A DNA stretch of 64,000 nucleotides, from NCBI GenBank assembly GCA_017470145.1, contig JAFUFB010000002.1, positions 1 through 64,000 of the forward strand, read 5' to 3'. Shown here in pieces: positions 53,075-63,400 of this stretch (its first letter is position 1; every line of letters starts with the position of its first letter). This DNA comes from Clostridia bacterium. GTDB taxonomy: Bacteria > Bacillota > Clostridia > Christensenellales > Aristaeellaceae. The position numbers were made by a program, and so were the translations under genes. The notes under the pieces were generated by a model. That model searched no databases. It saw only the letters and a list, made by a program, of their open reading frames with translations, and was not told where the DNA came from.

Positions 53075-54448
53075 ATGAAATTATGGGCAGGCCGGTTCGG
53101 CAAGGCAACGGATTCCCTGGTGGATGATTTCCATTCCAGCATCTCTTTCGACCAGCGGCTGTTTGAGCAGGATATCACCGGATCCATCGCCCACGCCACC
53201 ATGCTGGGGGAGCAGGGTATCATTCCCCAGGCGGACGCGGAGCAGATCGTGGCGGGCTTGCAGGGCATTCTGCAGGACGCCCGGGAGGGGAAGATCGCCT
53301 GGCAGACGGACGCGGAGGATATCCACATGAACGTGGAGGCTCTGCTGACGGAGCGCATCGGGGAGGCGGGGAAGCGGCTGCATACCGGCCGCAGCCGGAA
53401 TGACCAGGTAGCCCTGGATACCCGGATGTACGCCCGGGTGGCCTGCCGGGAAACCGAGGAGATGCTGCAGGAGCTGATTTCCGCGCTGCTGGACATCGCC
53501 CAGCAGCATCTGCATACCATCATGCCTGGATATACTCACATGCAGAAGGCCCAGCCCATTACCCTGGCCCATCATATGATGGCCTATGTCCAGATGTTCC
53601 TGCGGGACCGGGATCGCTTCCGGGCGGCCTACGATGCGGCGGACGTGATGGTGCTGGGGTCCGGCGCCCTGGCGGGGACCACCTATCCCCTGAACCGGGA
53701 AAGGGTGGCGGAGCTGCTGGACTTCTCCCGCATCTCCGAAAACAGCCTGGACGGCGTGTCGGACCGGGATTTCCTGCTGGATTATCTGTCCGCCGCCTCC
53801 ATATGCATGATGCACCTGAGCCGCTTCTGCGAGGAGCTGATTCTGTGGAACACCAATGAGTTCCGCTTCGTGGAGATGGACGATGGCTTTGCCACTGGCT
53901 CCAGCATCATGCCCCAGAAGAAGAATCCGGACGTGGCGGAGCTGATTCGGGGCAAGACCGGCCGGGTGTACGGCGATCTGATGGCCCTGCTGACGGTGAT
54001 GAAGGGCATCCCCCTGGCCTATAACAAGGATATGCAGGAGGATAAGGAAGCCTTCTTCGACGCCCGGGACACCCTGGTGAAGGGGCTGACGGTGTTCACC
54101 GCCATGCTGAAAACCGTCACTTTCCGCACAGAGGTCATGGAGAAGGGAGCCTCCGGCGGCTTTACCAATGCCACGGACTGCGCGGATTATCTGGTGAAGA
54201 AGGGCGTGCCCTTCCGGGACGCCCACAAGGTGGTGGGGGAGCTGGTGGCCCATTGCTTGAACGAAAACAAGGCCCTGCTGGATTTGACCCTGCCGGAGCT
54301 ACAGCGGTTCCACCCCGCCTTCGCCGAGGACGTGTTCGACGATCTGAGCATGATTGCCTGCGTGGAGAAGCGGAAGATCCCCGGCGCGCCGGCGCCGGAG
54401 ATGGTGCAGGCTGCTATCGACAGCGCCAGAAAGCGGCTGGAAAAATGA
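53075..54448 (+). CDS. argH: Argininosuccinate lyase
   Basis: A 457-residue fumarase/aspartase-superfamily enzyme that splits argininosuccinate into arginine and fumarate. The signature GSSIMPQKKNPDVAELIRGKTG (about 275-296) with the catalytic Ser is intact, and KLWAGRFGKATDSLVDDFHSSISFD at the start is diagnostic. The His region TPGYTHMQKAQPITLAHH is present. Start follows AAGGAGCAAGTGTACAG. It overlaps the flavoprotein gene (ATGA). argG is not in the window. Confidence 0.97.
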   Translation: MKLWAGRFGKATDSLVDDFHSSISFDQRLFEQDITGSIAHATMLGEQGIIPQADAEQIVAGLQGILQDAREGKIAWQTDAEDIHMNVEALLTERIGEAGKRLHTGRSRNDQVALDTRMYARVACRETEEMLQELISALLDIAQQHLHTIMPGYTHMQKAQPITLAHHMMAYVQMFLRDRDRFRAAYDAADVMVLGSGALAGTTYPLNRERVAELLDFSRISENSLDGVSDRDFLLDYLSAASICMMHLSRFCEELILWNTNEFRFVEMDDGFATGSSIMPQKKNPDVAELIRGKTGRVYGDLMALLTVMKGIPLAYNKDMQEDKEAFFDARDTLVKGLTVFTAMLKTVTFRTEVMEKGASGGFTNATDCADYLVKKGVPFRDAHKVVGELVAHCLNENKALLDLTLPELQRFHPAFAEDVFDDLSMIACVEKRKIPGAPAPEMVQAAIDSARKRLEK

Positions 54449-55692
54449 GCAATCAGGTCCTGATTATCGGCGCCGGCGCCGCCGGGCTCATGGCGGCCAT
54501 CCATGCCAGCCGGGCGGGGGCGGAAGTGACCCTGCTGGAGCATAACGAAAAGGCCGGCAAAAAGATATACATTACCGGGAAGGGCCGCTGCAATGTAACC
54601 AACGATTGCACCCTGGATGAATTCCTGCGGGAGGTGCCTCGGAATCCTCGGTTTCTTTACAGCGCGCTGAATTACTTCTCTCCCCAGGATATGATCGCCT
54701 TGTTGGAGGAAAACGGCTGCCCGGTGGAGGTGCAGCGGGGGCGGCGAGCCTATCCCGCCTCCATGAAGGCCAGCGACGTCACCAAGACGCTGATGGCCAT
54801 CTGCCAGCGCCATGGGGTGCGGGTTCAGCTGAACCAGGAGGTAGCTTCCATCCGGACGGAACTGTCGGAGGAGGGTGAGCTGCCCCGGGCTACGGGGGTG
54901 ATCCTGCGGGACGGAACCTGCCTGCCCGCGGATCGGGTCATTCTGGCCACGGGCGGCCTGAGCTATCCTTCCACCGGCTCCACGGGGGATGGCTATCGCA
55001 TGGCCCGGGAGCTGGGGCATACGGTCGTGCCCCAGGTTCCATCCTTGATCGGGCTGGAGAGCCGGGATCCCTGGCCGAAGCAGCTGCAGGGGCTGAGCCT
55101 GAAAAACGTGCGGGTCACTCTGCGCTCGGGGAAAAAGACCCTCTATACGGAATTGGGGGAGATGCTTTTTACCCACTTTGGATTTTCCGGCCCCTTGATT
55201 TTAGAAGCCAGCTGCCACCTGCCGGAGGGGGACAAGCCCTATGCCCTGGAGCTGGATCTGAAGCCCGGCCTGACCCGGGAGCAGCTGGACGCCCGGCTGC
55301 TGCGGGAATTGGAAGCCGGCGCGAAAAAGCAGCTGAAGAATGTGTTGCCCGCCCTGCTGCCCGCCAGCCTGGCGGAAATCTTCTGTCCGGTTTGCGGCCT
55401 GCCGGAGGGGATTCCCTGCAACCAGGTGACCACGGCCCAGCGGGAAAAGCTGTTGAATGGACTCAAACAGCTGCCCCTGAACGTGCTGGGGCGAAGACCT
55501 ATCGCTGAGGCGGTGGTGACCCGGGGCGGGGTCAACGTGAAAGAAGTGAACCCCGGCACCATGGAAAGCAAGCGGGTCCAGGGGGTCTATTTTGCCGGGG
55601 AAATATTGGATGTGGACGCCCATACCGGCGGCTATAACCTCCAGATCGCCTTTGCCACGGGCGCCCTGGCTGGGCGCTCTTCCGCGGAATAA
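54445..55692 (+). CDS. HI0933-family flavoprotein (NAD(P)/FAD oxidoreductase)
   Basis: A 415-residue flavoprotein of the HI0933/BaiN-like family, whose function is poorly known. An FAD-binding Rossmann motif VLIIGAGAAGLMAAIHASRAG is at the N-terminus, then EHNEKAGKKIYITGKGRCNVTN (family hallmark), ATGGLSYPSTGSTGDGYRMA, and the C-terminal FAD motif GEILDVDAHTGGYNLQIAFATG. ATG 54445 overlaps the argH stop, so translation is coupled; a longer in-frame extension inside argH is rejected. It ends before a strong terminator. BaiN-like members act on bile acids, but this is not shown here. Confidence 0.88.
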   Translation: MSNQVLIIGAGAAGLMAAIHASRAGAEVTLLEHNEKAGKKIYITGKGRCNVTNDCTLDEFLREVPRNPRFLYSALNYFSPQDMIALLEENGCPVEVQRGRRAYPASMKASDVTKTLMAICQRHGVRVQLNQEVASIRTELSEEGELPRATGVILRDGTCLPADRVILATGGLSYPSTGSTGDGYRMARELGHTVVPQVPSLIGLESRDPWPKQLQGLSLKNVRVTLRSGKKTLYTELGEMLFTHFGFSGPLILEASCHLPEGDKPYALELDLKPGLTREQLDARLLRELEAGAKKQLKNVLPALLPASLAEIFCPVCGLPEGIPCNQVTTAQREKLLNGLKQLPLNVLGRRPIAEAVVTRGGVNVKEVNPGTMESKRVQGVYFAGEILDVDAHTGGYNLQIAFATGALAGRSSAE

Positions 55693-55786
55693 AAGGAATG
55701 GGCTCCTGCGGATTTATAGCCATCGGCGTTTTGCCTGAAAGCCATCCAGAAGATATCCCATCACCTGTAAATAGTATATCGCAAGG

Positions 55787-55827
55787 GCCTCCGACACCAC
55801 ATAATGTGGACTGCGGAGGCTTTTTTT
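55787..55827 (+). terminator. Rho-independent terminator
   Basis: GCCTCCG (55787-55793) and CGGAGGC (55814-55820) enclose an inner CCACAT/ATGTGG hairpin and are followed by seven T. It ends the argH-flavoprotein unit. Confidence 0.85.
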
Positions 55828-55834
55828 CATTTTT

Positions 55835-55877
55835 ACTGGACTTTACTGGACATTTGTTGGACAAAGGGGGATACATT
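55835..55877 (+). promoter_or_regulatory. ACTGGACA iterons and promoter of the MATE-NRPS operon
   Basis: Three direct repeats (ACTGGAC at 55835, ACTGGACA at 55845, GTTGGACA at 55856) are spaced 10 and 11 bp, one helical turn. TACATT (55872-55877) is placed like a -10 box. The 19-bp block ACTGGACATTTGTTGGACA recurs at 63568 with the same spacing to TATAGT. It suggests a shared activator or special sigma factor. The rest of the 353-bp gap holds a partial MITE and no ORF. Confidence 0.5.
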
Positions 55878-55955
55878 AACCGTTTGTGTAGGCAGTGAGA
55901 CGGAGCGCCGGGTGGTGGCGGCCAGGCGCATCAGGGACGGCAAGTAGGAAAAGAC

Positions 55956-55993
55956 AGACGAAAACTTCCCCGAGGAGGGGGGAGGGAGAAAAC
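55956..55993 (+). repeat. Partial MITE-like repeat, copy F
   Basis: GACGAAAACTTCCCC, a GGGGGGAG hairpin arm and GAGAAAACC match the left half of copies B and C. Confidence 0.45.
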
Positions 55994-56045
55994 CCTGCGT
56001 TTGACCTTTACGCGCCATGAATGAACGACTAAGGAAGAGAAGACT

Positions 56046-57413
56046 GTGAAACGGATTCAATTATCAGACCATTTTACCTGCGGGAAGATACTGCTGTTCG
56101 CCCTGCCCAGCATCGGCATGCAGATTGTGGACAACACCTATCAGATCGCGGATGGATACTTTATTTCCAACTACATCGGCGAGGCGGCCTTCGAGGCGGA
56201 GAACCTGATTTTTCCGCCGCTGCTGATCATCATGTATGTGGGGCTCATGTTCGGCACCGGCGCCAGCGCCCTGATTTCCCGGGAGCTGGGGGAGGGAAGA
56301 AAAGCTGAAGCCAATCGGCTGCTGAGCCTGATTGCCGCCGTGCTGGCGGCGGTGGGGGTGGCGCTGTCCGCAGGGTTATACTTCCTGCTGCCTTCCATCG
56401 CCGGATGGGTGGGGGCGTCGGAAGCTCTGGCGCCGGACTGTGTTACCTACGGCCGGGTGCTGGCCTTCTTCATGCCCTTCCAGATGCTCTCCATGGCCTT
56501 CCATCCGCTGCTGATTACAGCGGAGCGGCCGGGGCTGGGGTTGGCGACCACCCTGGCCAACGCGGCGGCTAATATCCTGCTGGACTGGGCCTTCGTGGCC
56601 GGGTTTGGCTGGGGAATGCGTGGCGCGGCCATCGCCACCGGCCTCGCCTGGCTGGTCAGCGCGGTGATTCCCTTCGTGTATTTCGCAAGCCCGAAGCATG
56701 CCCTGCATTTTGCCCGCCCGAGGATGGATTTTGGCGCCCTGGGAAAGACCCTGTACAATGGCGCCTCCGAGATGGTGGATGCGGTGGCCTATGCCCTGGT
56801 GGCCCTGATCTTCAATCTGCAGATGCTGCGGTATCTGGGGGAAGCCGGTGTAGGAGCCTACGCGGTCAGCGAATATGTGGGCGGCCTGTTCTCAGCGGTG
56901 TTCTATGGCGTCAGCATGAGCATCGTGCCGGTGGTGGGCTATCATCTGGGCAAGAAGAATCTCCAGGAGCTGCACAGCCTGCGGCGGAACGGCTTCCTGC
57001 TGATGGGCGCCTTTGGCCTGGGGATGACCGGGCTGTGCCTGGCGCTGGCGGGATCCATCTCCCGAATCTTTGTGGGATACAATGAGGAGCTGACGGCTCT
57101 GGCCATCCGGGCGCTGCGGCTGGTTTCCTTCTCCTTCCTGCTGGGCGGGATTACTACCTACGCCTCCTCCTATTTCACCGGGCTGAATCAGGGATCGGCT
57201 TCCCTGATCATCGCCGTGGTGAAGGGCTTCGCGGGGCCTTTGGCGGCGGTGTGGCTGCTGCCCAGGCTGCTGGGGGCGGACGGCCTCTGGCTGGCCACGC
57301 CCCTGGCGGAGGTCCTGGCCTTGGGCGCGGTGGGCCTGTGCTTTCTGTGGTGGCGGAAGAGAGAAGACGAGAAAGTGCGGGAGGGCATCCCGGCGGAAGG
57401 AGAAGGACAATGA
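56046..57413 (+). CDS. MATE-family efflux transporter, coupled to NRPS
   Basis: A 455-residue MATE exporter with two six-helix halves (ILLFALPSIGMQIVDNTYQIADGYFISNYIG at the start; FGALGKTLYNGASEMVDAVAYALVALIFN in the second half). Start is GTG 56046 with AAGGAAGAG upstream. It overlaps the NRPS gene by 4 bp (ATGA), so both are translated together and it is the probable exporter of the NRPS product. It is a different paralogue from the MATE at 41644. Confidence 0.9.
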   Translation: MKRIQLSDHFTCGKILLFALPSIGMQIVDNTYQIADGYFISNYIGEAAFEAENLIFPPLLIIMYVGLMFGTGASALISRELGEGRKAEANRLLSLIAAVLAAVGVALSAGLYFLLPSIAGWVGASEALAPDCVTYGRVLAFFMPFQMLSMAFHPLLITAERPGLGLATTLANAAANILLDWAFVAGFGWGMRGAAIATGLAWLVSAVIPFVYFASPKHALHFARPRMDFGALGKTLYNGASEMVDAVAYALVALIFNLQMLRYLGEAGVGAYAVSEYVGGLFSAVFYGVSMSIVPVVGYHLGKKNLQELHSLRRNGFLLMGAFGLGMTGLCLALAGSISRIFVGYNEELTALAIRALRLVSFSFLLGGITTYASSYFTGLNQGSASLIIAVVKGFAGPLAAVWLLPRLLGADGLWLATPLAEVLALGAVGLCFLWWRKREDEKVREGIPAEGEGQ

Positions 57414-60400
57414 ATCGGACGATAATTCAAAAATTCCTGGACCAGGCAGAACAATCTCCGGACCGGGTGGCGTCGCTGGATATTCAGGGAGCCATGACCT
57501 ATGGCCGGCTGAATCAGCTGTCCGCCCATTTGGCGGAACAGACGCTGGAACGCCTGGGAGGCCGGGAGCATCGGGGCCGGGTAGCCCTGCTGCTGCCCCG
57601 GACCAAGGCCTTCCTCCTGGCTCAGATCGCTGTGCTGCGGGCGGGCTGCGCCTTGGTGCCCATCGACGCGGAATATCCGGCGGAGCGGGTGCAAAGCATC
57701 CTGGAGGATGCGGACTGCGGGTTGTGCATAACCACGGAGGCCCTGGCGGGCAAGGCGGAGGGCTTCCCCACGCTGAAGATAGACGGCATCGAAGCCTTGG
57801 AGGAGAAGGAGATCACGTGGGAGGAAACCCTGGATCTTTCCGATCTGTCCGCGGAGGGGTGCCTGCTGTTCACCTCCGGCTCCACCGGGAAGCCCAAGGG
57901 CGTGGTCCATCGGGTGGAGATGTTCAATTATCCCGAGGTGCTGGAGGGGCGGATTCCCCTGTCCCCTCAGACCCGGACCCTGTGCATCGCGGGCTTCGGA
58001 TTCGTGGCCAGCCTGTTGGATCTGGTGACACCCCTGGGCTGCGGGGGCAGCGTGTATATTGCGGGTGAGACGGAACGTAGGAATCTGGAAATGATCTATG
58101 AACTGCTGGGCAAGCGAGGGATCACCGGCATGTTCATGCCCCCTTCCATGTACAGCGTGCTGCGCCGGCTCCATGGCCGGCTGCCCCTGGAGTATGTGCT
58201 GTTGGCAGGGGAGAAGGTAAACCCCGAGGACACGGGGGAGGAAAACGTCTGGGAGCTGTATGGCTCCACGGAGGTTCCCGCCGTGCTGATGCATATCGCT
58301 GGCCAGGGCGGACCCGGGGCGCTGGGGAAGCCCTGTGCAGAGGTACAGGTCTGCCTGATGGATGAGGATGGAAACGCGATTCAGGTGCCGGGGCAGATTG
58401 GGGAGCTGTGGGTTTCCAGCCCCTATATGGCCCAGGGCTATAGCTGCCTGCCGGAGGAGACTGCACGGAAATTCGTGGACGCGGCCAGGGACGGCGAGGG
58501 TCGGATGGTGCGCACCGGGGATTATATGGCCTATGACGAGGAAGGCAACCTGATCTTCCACGGCCGGCAGGACCGGATGGTGAAGATCAACGGATACCGA
58601 GTAGAGCTGGGAGAGATTGAGCAGGTCCTGCGGGAAAGCCAGGAAATCCAGGAGGCGGCGGTGGTTTCCGTCCGGGTCAACGGCGGGGAGAAGATCTGCT
58701 GCTACTACACCGGGGAGGAGGCTTCCCCCACGGCCCTGAAGGAAAAGCTGGGCCGGCGGTTGCCGGAATATATGATTCCGGAATTCTTCCTTCATCTGGA
58801 GGAACTCCCCCGGAACGATCGGAACAAGGTGGATTATCCCGCACTGCAGGCCCGGGAGATTGAGACGGAGGCCGGAACCTATGAGCCGCCGGCGAATGAG
58901 GCGGAGCAAAGGATCTGCCAGGCCTTCGGGAGCGCTCTGGGAATTGAGCGGGTCAGCGCCCTGGCGGATTTCTTCGAGCTGGGAGGCACCAGCCTCAGCG
59001 CCGCGATTCTGATCAGCGATCTGGAAGGGGAAGGCTGCAGCCTTTCCTTCCAGGATGTGTCCGCCCACCCGACGCCCCGGGAGCTGGCGGCTTTCCTGGC
59101 GGAAATCCAGGAAAATACCCTGCCGGCCATGGATCGGGAGGATTATCCCTTGACCCGGACCCAGATGGGTATCTATCTGGAGAGCCTGACGGGGGGCAGC
59201 GCCCAGACCTATTCCAGCCCCTATCTGGCCCGGGCGGGGGAGGGCATCACCGCGGAACAGCTGATTCAGGCGGCCCGGGCCGTAATTCAGGCCCACCCTG
59301 CCATGAAATATATGATCAGGGTGAACGAAGCAGGCATGCCCCGGATGGCGCTGACGCCGGAGGCGCCGGTGGAGATTCCGGTCATCGACGGCACGGAGGA
59401 AGGCCGGCTGGACTTCATGCGGGACTTTTATCCAGTGGTGCCGATGATGGAGGAGCTGCTGTTCCATCTGGCGGTATATCGGACGCCGGAGCGGTGCTAT
59501 CTGGCCATGAAGATTCATCTGATCTTCTTCGACGGCACCTCCATCAGCCAGTTCATCGGGGAGATGAACCGGGCCCTGGCGGGGCAGCCCCTGCTGGGAG
59601 AGGCCTGCACTATTCAGCAGGCGGCCCTGCTGGAGGAGCGGCAGATGGCGGATGGTACCCACGAAAAGGCGAAGGAATATCATCTGCAGCTCTTCCGGGA
59701 CGCGGAGGATGTGCCTGCCCTTTCCGGAGATCTGAATGGGCCTCTGACCCCTGGCGTGAGCCAAAACCTGCGCTATGAGCCCGGCACCTTGACCGCGGAG
59801 CGGGTGAAGCTTTTCTGCGAACAGCAGCATATCTCCGAAAGCAGCTTCTTCCAGGGAGCCATGGCCTTGATGCTGGGGAAATACCTGAACAGTTCTCATG
59901 TGTCCTTTTCCACCGTGTATAACGGCCGCCCCCTGGCGGAGATGAAGCATACCATTGGCACGCTGATCAAGCGCATCCCCGTCTATGGAAATTTGAGCAA
60001 GGATCAGCCGGTGGGGGATTTCCTGCGGGGCGTCAGTAAGCAGATCTTTACCACCATGGCCCATGATATCTACTCCTTCGACGAGGTGCTGAAAACCTGC
60101 CCCGTCAATGAGGATGTGGAGTTCATCTATCAGGGGGATTTATTTACAGATAATATGGGCGGAGGCGAAGCGCCCGCAAATATTCCTCTCCTCCAGGGCG
60201 ACAAATGGTTCATGGAGCATTATCATACCGGCATGGTGACCGGATGCATGTCCATCCAGTTCTTCTGCACCGGCGGCCTGTACAACATGACCATCGAATA
60301 TCGTAATGAGAAATTCTCCGAAAAATGGGTGCGGCGCTTCGCCCAGGATCTGTTCACCACGGCGGAGCAGCTGATGACGGTCAAATCCATTGGGCAGGTA

Positions 60401-63400
60401 TCTCTGCTGACGGCGGAGGATCGGACTCAGCTGGCAAGCTTTAACGATACCTCCATGCCCATGGACTTCATCCCAGTGCAGGAGCAGATTCACCGCCAGG
60501 CCCTGGCCCAGCCGGACAAGAAGGCGGTTCAGGCCGCGGGAAGGGCCTTGACCTTCCGGGAGCTGGATGGGCTGAGCAGCTATGTGGCGGCCCGGCTGGC
60601 GAAGGCCGGCGTGGGGAGAGACCAGCTGGTGGGCGTGCTGCTGGACCGGAGCGGCTGGGCTTATGTGGCGGAAATCGGAATTCTGAAGGCAGGAGCGGCT
60701 TTCCTGCCCTTCATCCCGGAATACCCGGACGATCGGATCGATTTCTGCCTGGAGGACGGCGGCTGTCCGCTGCTGTTGACAGAAGAGAAACAAATTGAAG
60801 GCCGCAGCCTGGGCGGGAAGGGATATCAGATCCTGACCCTGGAGGAAATCTTCGAAACTGAAGCGCTGGAAAAGGTAGATCCCGGGGCCCATGCCGCTGA
60901 GGCGCTGAAAACGCGTACCGCCCCGGAGGACCTGGCCTACTGCATCTATACCTCCGGCTCCACCGGCCGGCCCAAGGGCGTCATGATCGAGCACCGGAAT
61001 CTGATGAATTATGTCCATCGTAACGAGAAATCCATCGAGATCATGCATTATGCCGCGCCGGGGCGGATCAACCTGGCCCTGGCCTCCTTCTCCTTCGATG
61101 TGTCGGTGGTGGAGGAATTTGTGCCCCTGTGCAACGGTAACACCGTGGTCATCGCTACGGAAGAGGAGATTCATGACCCGGCGGCCCTGGCCCGGTTGAT
61201 CCAGGAGACCGGGGCCAACGGGATCACCTGCACGCCCACGTACCTCTTGAGCTTGCTGGAGATTCCGGAAAGCCGGGAGGCCATCCGCCAGCTGACCTTC
61301 TTCGACATCGGCGCGGAGGCCTTCCCCCGGCAGCTGTACGACCGGCTGCGGGAGCTGCGGCAGGACAGCGTGATCCTGAACGTGTATGGACCCACGGAGT
61401 GCACCATGGGCTGCGCCGCGGCGCTGATGACCGGCGAGGAGCAGGTCACTGTGGGGCCGCCCATCGCCAATACCACCTTCTATGTGGCGGATTCCTTCGG
61501 TAAGGAGCTGCCGGTGGGGCTGAAGGGCGAATTGATCATCTGCGGCGATCAGGTGGGCCGGGGATATGTGAACCTGCCGGAAAAAAGCGCCGCCGCCTTC
61601 TTCACCCATGAGGGGCAGCGGGCTTACCACAGCGGCGACCTGGCGGCCTGGACGGAAGAAGGGGAGATTCGGATCTTTGGCCGAATCGACAATCAGATCA
61701 AGCTGCGGGGCTTCCGAATCGAGCTGGACGAAATCGAGAAGGTCATGACGGAATTCCCCGGCGTGTCCAGCAGCGCAGCGGCGGTGCGGAAAGCCGGGGG
61801 CAGCGAATATCTGGCGGGATACTTCACGGGGAAGGAGCCCATCTCCACCGGGGAGATGAAGGCCTTCCTGCAGGAGAAGCTGCCGGAATACATGGTGCCG
61901 AACGTGCTGACCCAATTGGCGGAAATGCCCATGACCACCAATGGCAAGGTGAACCGGAAAGCCCTGCCGGAGCCGGATCTGCGGGAGCTGAAGGCTGAAT
62001 ATGTTCCGCCGGAAACCGAGACGGAGCAGCGGCTTTGCGCCGCCTTTGCCCGGACGCTGAAGGCGGAGGAGGACCAGGTGGGCCTGCTGGACGATTTCTT
62101 CGACCTGGGGGGCGACTCCCTGCGGGCCATGGTGGTGCTGGCGGAGGCCCAGATCGAAGGGCTGACCGCCGCGGATGTGTTCCAGCTGCGGACGCCGGGG
62201 GCCATCGCCAGGGAATTGGAGAAGCGGAGCCAAAAGGAAAGCTTGCCGGAGCGGGAAGCGAAGGCAAGGCTCGTGCCGCACGGCCTGTCCCCGCTGCAGC
62301 TGCAGATGATCGACAACCAGCTGTTCCGCCCCGGATCCACCATGTGGAGCAACATGCATTTCTTGGTCCGGTTCGGGGAGGAGGTGGAAGCGGATCGGCT
62401 TTGCGCGGCGGTGAACGCCGCCCTGCGGAACCATCCGGCCCTGTCCGTGGCTTTCTTCTTTGACGAGGAGAATGAGCTGCGCCAGGAATATCGGCCGGGG
62501 CTGCTGAAGGAGGTTCAGGTGCGGGATATCCTGCCGGAGACGGAGGACGCCTTGGGGGACATCCTGCTTTTGCCCTTCCATCGGATTCTGAACGCTGGCC
62601 TGTGCAAGGTCAATGTGTTCCGGGGCCGGAAGGGGTGCTATCTCTTCATGGACGTACATCATCTGCTGATGGACGGGGGCTCCCTGGGGGTGGTGCTGGC
62701 GGATATCGTGAATGCCTATTTCGGCCGGGAGCTGAAGCCGGATTATTACTTCGCCATGCTGGCGGAGGCGGAAGCTCGGGCCGCGGAGGGCAGCACGGAG
62801 AAGGATCACGCCTGGTTCCGGCAGCACTATGGGGAGGAGGACTGGCGCAACATCGTGCCGCCGGACCACCAAAGCGATAACATCAATCAGGCTGGGCGGG
62901 TGAAGCGGCTGTCCTTCACGGCGGAGCAGGTGGCGGAGGCGGAGAAATACTGGGGCGTTTCCCACTCCGTCATGGCCATCAGCGCGGGGCTCCTGGCCTT
63001 GTCCCGCTTTACCGGGGACCAGCATGTGATGATCAACTGGATTTTCAACAACCGGCTGGCGCCGGAGACGGAAAACGCGGTGGGCATGCTGATTCGCAAC
63101 CTGCCCGCCGCTGCCCGGATGGAGGACTTTTCCTCCCTGCGGGAACTGCTGCTCTCTGTGAAGGAGCAGGTGGCGGAGGGCATCGCTCACGCCAGCTGGG
63201 ACTTCATGTCCGAAAGCCGGCAGGCGTATCTGAACGATTGCATGGAGGTGAATCTGCAGCTGGGAATCAATGGGGACGAGCTGGACGCCCTGCCCCATGA
63301 GCAGATCGAGTTGACGGATGATTTCAGCGCCGCCGGGGCCCGGCTGGAGATGGAGCTGCTGGAGAATGAATTTGGCGACGGGGGCTTCGACTCGGAAATG

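Noticed and set aside
54253..54444. N-terminal extension of the flavoprotein into argH
   Set aside because: The FAD motif should be at the N-terminus, and ATG 54445 overlaps the argH stop as a coupled start.
55956..56040. Attachment site or tRNA fragment near the NRPS operon
   Set aside because: The sequence matches the MITE family instead, and no tRNA-like fold was seen.
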